The notes below the pieces were generated by a model, which did no database searches, had not been told where the DNA came from, and worked only from the letters and a program-made list of their open reading frames with translations. A DNA stretch of 64,000 nucleotides from Volvox africanus. Lineage: Eukaryota > Chlorophyta > Chlorophyceae > Chlamydomonadales > Volvocaceae. The DNA lies in assembly GCA_030268105.1 (NCBI GenBank), contig BSDZ01000004.1, positions 5,129,001 to 5,193,000 on the forward strand. Reading direction: 5' to 3'. Positions 37,368 through 47,866 of this stretch are shown here, piece by piece; positions within the stretch are counted from its first letter, which is position 1, and every line of letters begins with the position of its first letter. The translations under genes and the position numbers were made by a program.

Positions 37368-37897
37368 TTAAGCCACCCTTTTGCGATCCGCATCGGACTG
37401 CTCCTTCTTCTCCCCTCCGCCGTGCTCGGAAGGCACAAGTAGTCCAAGGTTCCGCCCCAAGATACTGACCGTACCGAGGGTCGCGAGGAAGGCCGTGAAA
37501 GGCCTCTTTGATTGGTGCGGCACCCCCGCGAGGGTGTTGCCTGAAGCCAACAGCAAATTGTTGTTGCGTGCTTGGCCCTGCCAGGGTCACGTTATGCCTG
37601 TTACCTGGCCACCATAATACCTATATATGCAGCGCCTCTTACCTCATCAACCAGTAGTATTCGTTATGTTGGTAAGTAAGGAGATGGCCCTCACAAGAAG
37701 AAAGTTGGCAACATCGCGCCCTTCACCTCACTCCTGCACCAAGTCACCACACCTCTTCCTGGGCAGGCAGCGTCCTTTGCCTTTGGCTTTCCTGCATTTC
37801 CACGTATATGCCCCGCGCCCGACCCAACTTCTCGAAATCGTCGCCACAACCCCGTCTCAATGAATCTATTGCAAAGGCCATCAACGTCGTCCAACAT
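37368..37897 (-). CDS. Putative small single-span membrane protein
   Basis: Two exons, 37897-37753 and 37540-37368, join in phase 1 to give 105 residues. An in-frame TGA lies four codons before the ATG. The C-terminal half has a hydrophobic stretch FTAFLATLGTVSILGRNLGLLV flanked by basic residues, followed by a charged tail EHGGGEKKEQSDADRKRVA, which suggests one membrane span. The N-terminal part is rich in Arg and Gly. I do not recognise a family. It could be a small organellar membrane protein, or the 3' end of a longer gene whose upstream exons I missed. Confidence 0.4.
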
Positions 37898-39132
37898 TTG
37901 TTGCTCAACTCAGCTCAGCTCAGAAGTAAATCCCTTGCTTTCTGCACCAACAGTTACTACCTACGGCGTGACTACAGCCTCACATAATAAGCGAGGAATG
38001 TGGACCCCGCTGCCCGCCTCCGATCATTTCGATGGGGGCGAGGTCGGTGTCAGCGGCCATGATGGCACCTGGCGGTGGCGGACGCGGCGGCAGCAGGTGC
38101 GGCGGAAGTGGCGGCAGCGACCTAACAGTACTACAAGCCCCGAACACTCTAATCCGACGGGGCCCCCTCTCTTTGCTTCCAACATCTCCAGGGTTGCGGG
38201 GAAGAGAGGAGGAGGGGAAGAGGGGATGGGAGGAAGAGGAGAAGACAAGGAAGAGGTTGCGAATTGCGAGCAGCACTACCCACACCTTGGCGAAATGCCC
38301 GTCATACATGGGGCCGGCAGTGGCAGCCTTTGCGCAACAGCCAACAGCCAACAGCCAACCAAGGGGCGGCGTGCTACCTTGCTCTACACAACAGAGCGAG
38401 TTTTCGTTCACGGATGAGGTCGTGAAGGCCGCAAAACCAATAGTCGTTCTTATCTCCCGCTTGGTCCCGCTTGGTAACTCTCACCTCCCTCTCTGGTACA
38501 GTCGACTATTTAATGGTTGAGAAACGGATAACGGAACGCAACCGCTCGGATAAGGAACCCGCACAGGTGTGACGTGACGGCAACAAGCGAATACTCACAA
38601 CCAGCATTCACTCGGGATGGCGGGAATGTGTTTTTACCGTCATCCAAATCTGCTACACCTCAGCCCGAGCGCAAGACCTGGAGGGCCCTCGTGCTAACCG
38701 CCAATAAATTCATTGACAAACAAAAAAGGCCTTGCTATACCGTTATAACCCAAATCCGTATCGTAAAAAGCGCCACATGAGTCAGATGGTCGTTGACATC
38801 GGCTCCACAGCTCTGTGGCATACTGGGAACGTGATATGCCTTTCACGTGAGGCTCCGGGAGACTGTTTGCCTTCATGGCTCCAAGGTGTGAACCTCACCG
38901 CTGCACCGCTTAGGCTAGCCCCTCTATGTTGTGCAAACGTACAACACAAACGTACACACGCGCACTTGCAAAGGTTCATCATGCAAGATCCCTCAACGAT
39001 TTATTTCTGACGACCCAACGTTGTGAGAAGATCAATAATACATATCCATATATCTTACCCAGCCACCAAACACGTACCGTCCGCTCACATGCGCGCCATC
39101 CTCCCCCTCCTTCCTCCCTCAAACCTGTTCAG
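37898..39132. other. Region without a certain gene
   Basis: Contains open frames on both strands (38032-38520 plus, 37980-38411 minus) with no recognisable domain. An ATG in good context at 38777 begins a short plausible frame (MSQMVVDIGSTALW) that might be a first exon of the downstream plus-strand gene, but I could not connect it in phase. Confidence 0.35.
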
Positions 39133-39605
39133 GACGCTGAGAGATTTCGGCTGAGAGGAAGGTGTTACGTACGGCACGCGTCTACCATTCCACCAGGCCC
39201 GGGGACGGGTGCCTCGTTTTTAGAAGTCCTCGGGTTCCTGTTCCTCCCCGTCCTTTCACCACCTCCCCTTCCCATCGCAAGAATCCCGCCCTCTTGTCCC
39301 CTGCCCCTCCATGTATGGGAAGGTCCGGTGCCTTCCATCTCACATCACTCCATCTCATCCTCATCCCGCTCCTCCTGGATTTCTGCGAGGCGGCGCACCT
39401 GCCGGTATGTCGTCCCCCAAGTGCCCTTCCAAAACCTGCAGCAACCTGCACCCCCTTCTCCTCCCACTTCAACTCTACCCTTTCGCAAAGCAAAGCAAAG
39501 CAGCGCTCAGACGGCTGATCTGAAGCTGCATAACAGTGTATCGGCAGTAGCAGCCAGATGCAGGGCCCGCGCCGAGTAATGGCGACATCCTCTTCCGGTG
39601 TGCAG

Positions 39606-40934
39606 TACAAGGAGCGGGTACAGGCCCGGCGGCGCAACACCACCCGCCTAGAAAGGGTGTTGGTGATGTGTGTGTATGGGGGATGTGGGTGATCTGGTTT
39701 GGGGAGGGAGATCATGATCGGGTTTGAGCTCCTTCCGGAGCACTTCGTCCCAACATTCGTATGGGGAAGATAAAAGTTGGGGAAAAGAGCCGAGCGGAAA
39801 CACACACGTTGTGGTCCCTGGCCGAAGGGCGGCTGCGGCTTACCGACCTGCTTCCTTTCGTCCAACCTCCTTCCCAGGTGTTGTTGGTGCTGTGGTGATG
39901 ACGTGGAAAGGGCCCTAAAGGCGGCGGTGTGGAGCCGATAATCAGCTCACAACCCCTCTCCGTCCTCCCCCCCACACACACATACACAAATACATACACA
40001 CCACCACACCGCGCCTGAGGTCCCGTGGCCAGGGCAGATGCTTTCCACCCCTCCATCCATTCAGCCGCAATCCGACAGTCCAGACCAATACAGTTAGATC
40101 GCTCGCGTGCCTCTCTCCAGAGCAGGAAGGGGAGGGGTGCGTCAGCTACGGCGCCACACCGTCGCGAGTGCCCCGCCGGCCGCCGCCGCTTCCCCCGATG
40201 TTCAGCCCCGGTGGCAGACTGGAACCAGACTCCTCGCCTGCGCCTCCAGCACCACCACCACAAGCCCAGTCACCATCCCCATCTGCCCGGCCAAGGGGAG
40301 GGCGGAGAGGGGAGAGTTGGCAACGGGTAGAGTGTTGGGTCAGGATTGAAGTTGAGACGAGCGATCCATGTTTAAGAGGATCAGAAGGAGGAAAGCAGGA
40401 ATGCCGCCGAGGGCGGGGCGCTTTTCTTTATAACAACTGAAAAGAGAGCGGGGGAGAGAGAAAGACATGATCGGCGCTGAACTAGCCCCCAATCCAACCG
40501 GTTCCGCAACCGCTTGGGTCTGTTTCTATCTGCCTGCCACATACCCTCACCCAATCAACCAACCAACGAAGCAGGCAGCCTCCTAATGGACACCGGCGCA
40601 CCGACTGGTCCGCACACAAGCCGCAGCCCCAGCTCTACAAAGTCCCTGCCGCATGTCGGTATGCGTCATGCGAGCGCCCTGCTCTCGCCAGCTCGGGGTC
40701 CTCAGATCGCGGCATAAGTCTATTGACGCCATCCCCCGCATAGCATCGGTACCCTCGGTACCCATCAGTCCCCTACCCCTCACGGCATTACCTGTCTGTC
40801 TGTCTGTCCCGCGGCGCGCCGGCGGTGTGTACGCCTGGTGCCCTGCCTTGACCTTCCGCGGGGGCTGCATGGCGGCTACGGCGCTGGGTGTGCCCCCCGG
40901 CTGCGACCCAGTGCGCTCTTCAGAACGCCTCTGA
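39606..40934 (+). CDS. Unrecognised multi-exon gene, 5' end unclear
   Basis: Four exons connect in phase with good borders: 39606-39656, 40123-40326, 40579-40658, 40769-40934. They encode YKERVQARRRNTTRLER, a proline-rich stretch (RVPRRPPPLPPMFSPGGRLEP), HRRTDWSAHKPQPQLYKVP, and a C-terminal YAWCPALTFRGGC ... RSSERL. Possible upstream exons at 39222-39408 (ending EAAHLP, phase 0) and 39133-39161 (DAERFRLRGR) also agree in phase but are less secure. A TGTAA signal lies 161 bases after the stop, supporting the strand and the end. No family recognised; the pattern of short basic and proline-rich segments would suit a structural or scaffold protein, but that is a guess. Confidence 0.5.
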
Positions 40935-41026
40935 TGGGGAGGGGAGGGAAGGGGAGCGTGTGTGTTTGTGTGTGAGGGAAGGGGGAAGAAGGGCTCTCCC
41001 TCTTAGGGGGGAGGGGGATTTAAGGT

Positions 41027-41053
41027 TTAGGGTTTTATGGTTTAAAACCCTAA
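41027..41053. repeat. 11-bp inverted repeat made of telomere-like TTAGGGTTTTA
   Basis: TTAGGGTTTTA (41027-41037) and its exact reverse complement (41043-41053) flank the loop TGGTT. It sits between the stop at 40934 and the TGTAA at 41095, so it would be in the 3' untranslated region of the plus-strand gene and near the end of the convergent minus-strand gene. Confidence 0.9.
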
Positions 41054-41094
41054 GGGGGAGGGGGACATGAGAGAGAAAGGAGGGCTTGAGAAGG

Positions 41095-41099
41095 TGTAA
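41095..41099 (+). promoter_or_regulatory. Polyadenylation signal TGTAA
   Basis: Located 161 bases after the stop at 40934 of the unrecognised plus-strand gene. Confidence 0.6.
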
Positions 41100-41283
41100 G
41101 AAACGCCAAAATGAGGTGGCGAAGTGAAGAAGCAGCATGGACCACGACGGAAGTGCGCATTACGTTATCAAAGAGGTTGCAAGTGGTGTAGGAGCAAACA
41201 AGAGAGCTCGGGAGAACTCGGCCAGAAAACGACTGAGTGCATTTGAACGGAAGATGCACCGCTGTGGATGATGCCTGCAGCGG

Positions 41284-43660
41284 CTATTGACGCACCTTGC
41301 TCTGCGTGCTACCGGGCGGCCCGCCATCCACTTCGTCATCATGCCGACGCCACCACCCGCCGTTGCTGCCGCCGCCGCCTCCGGCTCCGCCTGGCGAACC
41401 CTCCCCTAAATCTACAAGGTCGCGATCATCGTGCTGGAAACCACGACCACCGAAGCGTGGGTGTGGAGGGCCCCCGGCGTCGACGTCGGGCCCGCCACTG
41501 CCTCCTCCTCCGCCCCCTCTGCTTCGGCCGCTGCCGCCGGTACCTCGATCCCTTCCTCCAGCCCCACCCCCGCCACCACGGCGACCTTCTCCCCCACCGC
41601 CGCCGCCGCCACTTGTGGCAGCAGATGGAGACCTGCAGTGCACTTCCGCAAGCTGCCGTCACGAACTCCACATCTCAACAACAACAACGACACAAACGGC
41701 CCCTACATCCGACACCACTTGGCCGCCACTGACTCTTGCTGAGGCCGCCTCCCGGACACCCCCATGGCTCCCGGACCCACTCACACCTGACCTCCCGCAA
41801 AAACCTCTCCCTGAGCCTGAACAGGCAAGCTCGTCGGTAAATCTCTAGCCGGGCAGGGGCATCATTACCTGGGACAATGAAGTCACCCCAATACCTCATC
41901 CCAATACCTCACCGCAAAAACACATTCCAAGACACCCTGACGCATCAAAGCAACGGACCTGTCTGACGCAGCGCTAGCTTGAGGTCCCTCCCGACGGCTG
42001 CTGCCACGGCGGCCGCCGCCGCCGCCGCCACCCCCGCCGCCGCCACCAACACTGCCACCTCCACCTCCCGTTGAGCCAGCCTCATCTTCAAGTGCGTCCT
42101 TCCGTTCGTGATCCCTCTCCCGACCTCGTTCGCGATCCCGACCGCCGCCGCCACGAACACCGCGCCTGCTGCCGCCGCCACCACTGCCGCCGCCGCCACT
42201 CTGCTGTTTCTGACGCAACGGTGGCGGCGGCGCCGCTGCCGCCAGGCCCTGCATGGCTGTCTGCACTGCGCTGTGCAGCTGCTGCTGCGCGTCCTGCAGC
42301 ACCTGGCCTCCCGGGCTCGGACCCAGCGCGGAGGTCAGTCCGCGACGCAGCGACTCCCCGAGCTGCTCAGACCAGTCGTGAGGCAACTCGGCTGCGATCG
42401 AAGGTGACTGTGTGCATGAGGATTCAGTTGGGAGAGTTGTGAGCCGTATAAGTGGAAAGGAAATGAAAAATAAAAAATGGAAAGGAAGGCGAGAAACAGG
42501 GCTCAGCGATGTAAGGATACGGAGAGGCGGTCAAGAGCGGCGTAAAGAGCGCCTAGGGTTTCTGATGGGAGCAGCGCACACCCCAACTGGAAAGGAGCCA
42601 GACGGGCAGTGGCAACACAGACCACATTCAGCTCCTGTCGTGTCTAGATGGCTAGGTCACTAGCTGGCTACCTAGCTACCTAGCTTCGCCTGTCGTACCA
42701 GGTTCCTGATATGATCCTCCGCAGCTGCGGCCACTGCTGCCGCCAGCCCGCCAGAAAGGTTCGCAAGCCAGGCCGCCGCCGCCGCCACAACAGCGTCGCA
42801 ATACTGCCGTGCCACATCTTCTGCCACAGACCGTAGCGTCGCCGCCATCGCCGCTACAGTGCCGTTGGAAGGAGGTGGGATCGCCGTCGCCGCCATTGCT
42901 GCATCAGCAGCTGCTACACCAACATCTCCTGTCGCTGATGCGGCCACCGCCGGCGTGGTGGCAGCATCACTGTCGTGGGAATTCGCACCCGCACCCGTCA
43001 GGCGCCTAACCCCCACGGAGGACGGCAGCTGTGAATCTGCCCCTAGCGTCAATGATACTGTGGTCATGTCGGGTGTCGTTCTTGAAGGTCGCGCGGGAGA
43101 TGCGGGCTTCGGAGCAGCTGTTTTGGGTTCTGAATCCGTCGCCAGGCTGTTTACAGCTTGTCCGACGACATGGTTACTTGAGGCGATGTGGTTTTTGGTA
43201 ACTGAGGAATTGGCGGTGGCGCGGATGGCGTGTCCACCAACAGCGCTTGCCCTGGTCAAGCGAAGGGTCGTTGGATAGGTCCACACGTCAGCATCAGATT
43301 ATCCCAACAGGAACGCGAGCAAAAAACAGGTTCGACAAAACGGTTAAACAATAACTCTACCTTGCATCTTTTGCCGCTCGCCAATCTCCTTCATCTGTGA
43401 CAGTGGTCACGGCCGGGGATGTGTCCCGCGCAACGCTTGGCTTAGTCGGTGAAACTACCCGAGGAAATACAGCTGCGCTGCGCTGTGACTCCTGTAAAGA
43501 TTCAGCACGTAGGGGATATCAGCGGGGATAAGATTGCCATTTCTGGCGACACAAGGCCGTGAGAAACCAGGAGAGCACTGCACGCTGCCATATACAGGAA
43601 ACTCATAGGTTAAAATTTAAGTTACTCACTTCCTCTTCGACTTCATCCGCCCAGTTGGCC
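41284..43660 (-). CDS. Arg/Gly-rich probable nucleic-acid-binding protein (5' end missing)
   Basis: Exons that connect in phase: 43660-43630, 43491-43361, 43251-42680, 42391-41959, 41632-41284. The N-terminal visible part reads ANWADEVEEE, an acidic motif common at the start of eIF4B-like and other RNA-associated proteins, then a Ser/Thr/Pro-rich linker. A helical alanine-rich segment follows (VARQYCDAVVAAAAAWLANL ... EDHIRNLVRQAKLAELPHDW). The C-terminal half has Arg-Gly-Gly runs and Arg-Asp/Glu repeats (RDRERGRERDHERK), ending in FGGRGFQHDDRDLVDLGEG. Such RGG/RS composition suggests RNA binding, but no RRM or other fold is visible. Exon 42391-41959 ends at a weak donor (GTCCGT), so extra exons at 41700-41900 are possible. 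The first exon with the ATG was not found. Confidence 0.6.
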
Positions 43661-44780
43661 CTGTCGTCAACAGCAGTCGGGGAGGTCAGGCAAGGATTCC
43701 GCCGTCTTGAGCGCGGTCAACAGGTCAGCTCCCTATTACTTGCCAAAAATTTAATTGAGAATAGAATTCTTATCCGTAACTTACCCTGCCCCAAGCATCG
43801 ACAATTGTTGCTCAACTGCTTGCACAAGGAGGTTCGGAGCTTGTTATCGCTTTACCGCTTAAGAACTTACTATATGTGCGTAATGAGATTTGCGTATCAA
43901 GAGCAGCTTCTTTTGAGGGTAAGTGATTTTTTGCGCGCAGATTTGCACGACAGTTAGACGGAACTTGCCGGACGCGAAAAGGCACATTTCACACTATTTT
44001 GCTAATCATGAAGCGTAATTATATATTACAACGAATGAAATTTAGGGGAAAAACCGATGCTCATTCTAAGGCTGCGTCTCTTCCTGCAAGACTTCCCCCT
44101 TTCTATCCCGCAGTGCGCGACAACATCGCGTTTATACCCTTGAGTACTTCCTTTGATATACAACATAGATCTGGGCCCATCGGCGGCCATGTCACTCCTA
44201 CCCTACGTTCACCAAAGTATGTCTCCAGAAGTTGCCATATTCATCATAATAATGGATCTCAGCTGAAAAACTAGATCTGGAGATACGATACCTTATGTCT
44301 AGATAGCCACAAAAGGGACGCAGGGGGACGCAGCCCCCCTCGTGGATTATGGATCAGCTGAAAACTAGATCTGGAGATAAGATATCTCAACGAAAACGGC
44401 TCGTGTATGTATGTCTATGTGCCACGAGGGGGACGCAGCCCAAGCGTGTACCCAAGTGAGTACCTGGACGCATCAATGCATCACTCTTCCCGACATACGT
44501 CATTATCCACACCCCCTCACCCTCATCAGCCCAACATCACTGACCAGCCGCTCGTGGCTGCTAAGGATCACGGGTCACCAGATCCCAGACCAGCTTTCAA
44601 CATCAGTAGCAAGGCTGGTGAGGCACTCCCTCACTTTCCATCCAGATGCACGAGGGCCTTTAAGGGGCCAGCCCACATTTTCATCTGTGTAAAAATGTCA
44701 CTCCGCATGCACCACAAATGCAAACACATACACATCGATATAACGTTCACTTCAGCAGTAAGGGGCTCATAAACTGTTGA
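43661..44780. other. Region without a certain gene; holds a dispersed direct repeat
   Basis: An open frame at 43559-43957 on the plus strand is antisense to the RGG gene and shows no domain. At 44253-44290 and 44350-44386 a near-identical segment (core AACTAGATCTGGAGATA) is repeated about 97 bases apart, and the phrase GGGGGACGCAGCCC recurs at 44324 and 44429, suggesting remains of a repetitive element. Confidence 0.5.
44253..44386. repeat. Direct repeat, two copies of about 37 bp
   Basis: Copies at 44253-44290 and 44350-44386 share ATGGATC, CAGCTGAAAA and CTAGATCTGGAGATA, differing by a few insertions. Origin unknown; lies just outside the copia remnant. Confidence 0.8.
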
Positions 44781-45221
44781 AGGGAAATAGGAACTATGGA
44801 AGCTGCCACTAGTTGTTACAGATGTCAGAAGGGGTCAGATGTCTAAGACACTGGGCAACTGCTGACTGATGGTTGAATGGACAAGCATTACTCCACCTCA
44901 TTCAGTACTTTTGCTGGCCTTCCATCAGCCATACCAAGCCTTTCTTGGACTACTCCTGCACTTGATGGATCAGTCCTGGGACAACTCCCTTGGATGACTC
45001 CATGACTAGGATTGCTCCAACCGTCAGCTCCACAACCTGGGGCTCCACATCAATGATAAAACCCTGCGGACATATATAGGCTGGGATTGACTCTCTGTTG
45101 GCCACTCCAACAGATGCCCACAGTACACCTCTTGGACAACTTCACACAGGTTCTCTAGGACAACACCATACACCCTCTCAACTCCCAGGGTGCAATTGCC
45201 ACGGTTTGCACCGTCCAAGGC

Positions 45222-46375
45222 TTAACCGCAGCTGTCACGGTTCGCACTACCCAAGACTCCACATGCCCCCTTGGGGCAAACCAGCACTAGGTCAAGCCCG
45301 TGGTGGTCCGGCACCATAAACTTAGCCTCCCCAAATGCCTTCGTAATGCAATCGGCCACCATCTTTCCAGTGGCGCAATGGCCCAGCTCAACTTCACCTC
45401 TAGCTACACGCTCCCTTACTAGGTGGTGCATCACGTCGATATGCTTAGAACGTGGTGACGTCATGGGATTGTTCCCTAGGTTTCACGCCCCCTGGGAATC
45501 CACTTTTATCTTGACGGGAGGCGAACTAATCTTACGGCTTGGGACAACTTGAACAACCATAGCGCCTCACGCACCGCGCTCGACAGCACCTGATACTCTG
45601 CCTCCGCAGATGAAGCGGCCACAGTACACTGCAGTTGACTATCCCAACTTATCGCTGTGCAATTAAACACATAATCAGTTGTTGACGTGCGGGTTACGGC
45701 GTCACCCGCCCAATCTGAAACACAGTAGCGATCCATCTCCAGCTCCTGCCCCACCTGCAAAACGCAGTCCCATCTTCCTGGTGCCAGCCAGGTACCCCGA
45801 CACAGCACCCCGACTCATTGCAGCGCGGATGGGTTTTGCCATGGATCGCGAAGGTACACTTAGGGCATACACCAGGTCAGGCCGCGTGCTTATTGCAAGG
45901 TAGTTGAGCTTTCCCACCAGGACTCTGTACGGTGTGGGGTCCTCCAGCAGATCGTCTGATGCGGCCAATGGGTTGACCCGGGTGCCCATCGCAAGCGGTG
46001 TCGTTCGTGGGTTAGCCTCCAGCATCTGGTGCCACTACAGGATCTGGTCAATGTACCGCCACTGACTCAGCACAATATCCCCATTTTGCTCACGATGAAT
46101 ATCCATCCCTAAGAACACCCGTGCCTCTTATAGGTCGTGGAACTTGAAGCACGTTCCAGTTGCCTCCTTCACCTTGCACACCAACTCCATATCTTCCGAA
46201 GCCACACACGTGTCATCCACATGTAGAACCACAATGACCGCCCCTCTCTTCCACCTTTCAAAAACATGGCTGGGTCTGACTTTGAAGGAAACTGGCCAAT
46301 CTCCGCAAACTTTTCACACAACTTATCATACAAACACCTTGGTACTTGCTTAAGGCCATTATGCATGTTATACAT
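45222..46375 (-). mobile_element. Decayed Ty1/copia retrotransposon fragment (RT and RNase H)
   Basis: Read on the minus strand, the order is that of a copia pol gene. 46375-46169 matches the reverse transcriptase segment before the catalytic box (NGLKQVPRCLYDKL, SKSDPAMFL). The HVDD catalytic box follows in another frame near 46210. 46025-45702 matches the RT-RNase H connection (TRPDLVYALS). 45808-45506 is RNase H with SDWAGD and SSAEAEYQVL. 45464-45222 is the C-terminal SKHIDVMHHLVRE and MVADCITKAF. The frames are interrupted by shifts and stops, the gag and integrase parts are absent, and I could not find flanking long terminal repeats. The copy is not functional. Confidence 0.88.
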
Positions 46376-47866
46376 AGAGAAGGACGATAAAGTTTAAATA
46401 CCTGGTGGGAGGGCTCCTTCCTGTGGGAGCAAGACTCAAGACCATGTGGATGCCTTGGGACCATTCCCAGAGCCAGGGGACCATAGGCAAAACAGGTAGG
46501 CACTGTCAGGTACCCCAAGATGGTGAACATCAGAAAAGAAGAAAACCTGGATGGACCTTGTGGCTTCACAGCCACAGCCTCTCGGACATGCAAGCTGTGT
46601 GTGTGTGTCTGTGTGTGTGTGTGTGTGTGTATGGATATGGCCTCCGACAGCCCCTTTGGTGCATTGTGGCCCCCCCTCGTCCGCAGCAGCCTCCTCCCCT
46701 TCCCGAGTATAACTCTCGGTTCAGGAGGCGATTCTCGGAGAGCTTCGCAGGCTTAGAATGCCGCAAAAGATGTGTTCCATCCGGTTTCCGGTGACTGGAG
46801 CCTGTGAGGTCAGCTAACCGTAACTCCATGCGTAATGCGTAGACAGCGGGACAGCAACTTCGCAGATTACATATACAATGACATTCCAGTGTGTTGTTTT
46901 TTCCCATTTCTTTTTCTGTCAATGGAATAAAGGAGAGAGGGGCCGGGGCCCTGTGTGCCGGGGGCCTGGGTTCTGATCGCCCGACGAACCATAACACCCA
47001 CAGTAAGTAACCCAAGCGAAGACCTAGTAAAGGAAGTGGAGACCTAATAAAAGGGTAATCGTTTGAAAACTTGGGCTCTTATGAAAAGGAGCACTCCTCC
47101 GCCGTTAAACAGCCCATATGCGTGTCACTGCATCCCTAACAAAAACCAAAAGGACTCCTTTCGGGAATGTGCAGCGCCTGGCCCTCCTGCCTAGGTAACC
47201 CACATCCCGTACTAATCCTGCAGCCCGCCCCTGCCTACGCCCCCTCCCCCCACGTAACGTTGCGCTACTAACGTTGCAGCAAACAAGCTCGCCCCAACTT
47301 CCTCCCAATCTTCACTGATGTCTATCCGGACAGACCTCATGTCCCCTCCCTGAATATGTCCCCAGACGGCGTCTCCCCCCCCCTAGTCTCACCCGGATAC
47401 CTCCGTGGCCACCTTACCGTGTTCCACCCACGCGTTACGTCTGCGACACTACCCCCACCAGACTTGCCCCAATCGGTCCATGAGCCTCATCTGCATCCCT
47501 GCCATCGCGTTCCGCCCCAAAAAAACATGTCTTCATAATCCTCTCGACTTGCAGCGACTCCTCCCCGTGCCTCACCCGGCATTACGCCCCGGCCGCTTCT
47601 TGGTCAGTGCGACCCAATGCGACCCATGGGTCCGTCTTTCCGTACCCCGCCGCTGCTGCATTCCAGACTACTCCTGCCTTCTTACTGCTCCTATCTGTGC
47701 CGAATCCAGGATCTGATCCCTCCCCTCCCTGGACATCCGGCGAATCCTCCCACCATCAACGACAAGGGACTAAAACCCTAACCCGAACAACATCTCACTC
47801 CACCCCCATCACCCCCTCTGTAGCCCTAAGAAGAGGGAACTACCCCCCGAGGTCTATCCGGCATCG
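46376..47866. other. Intergenic region with CA/TG repeat
   Basis: Lies between the copia remnant and the 3' end of the importin gene. A (TG)n run is at 46597-46630, a TTACA at 46866-46870 may be the importin polyadenylation signal, and a telomere-like AAAACCCTAACCC is at 47772-47784. No coding-like frame seen. Confidence 0.45.

Noticed and set aside
43559..43957. 132-residue plus-strand frame
   Set aside because: Overlaps antisense the phase-consistent first exons of the RGG gene and has no domain.
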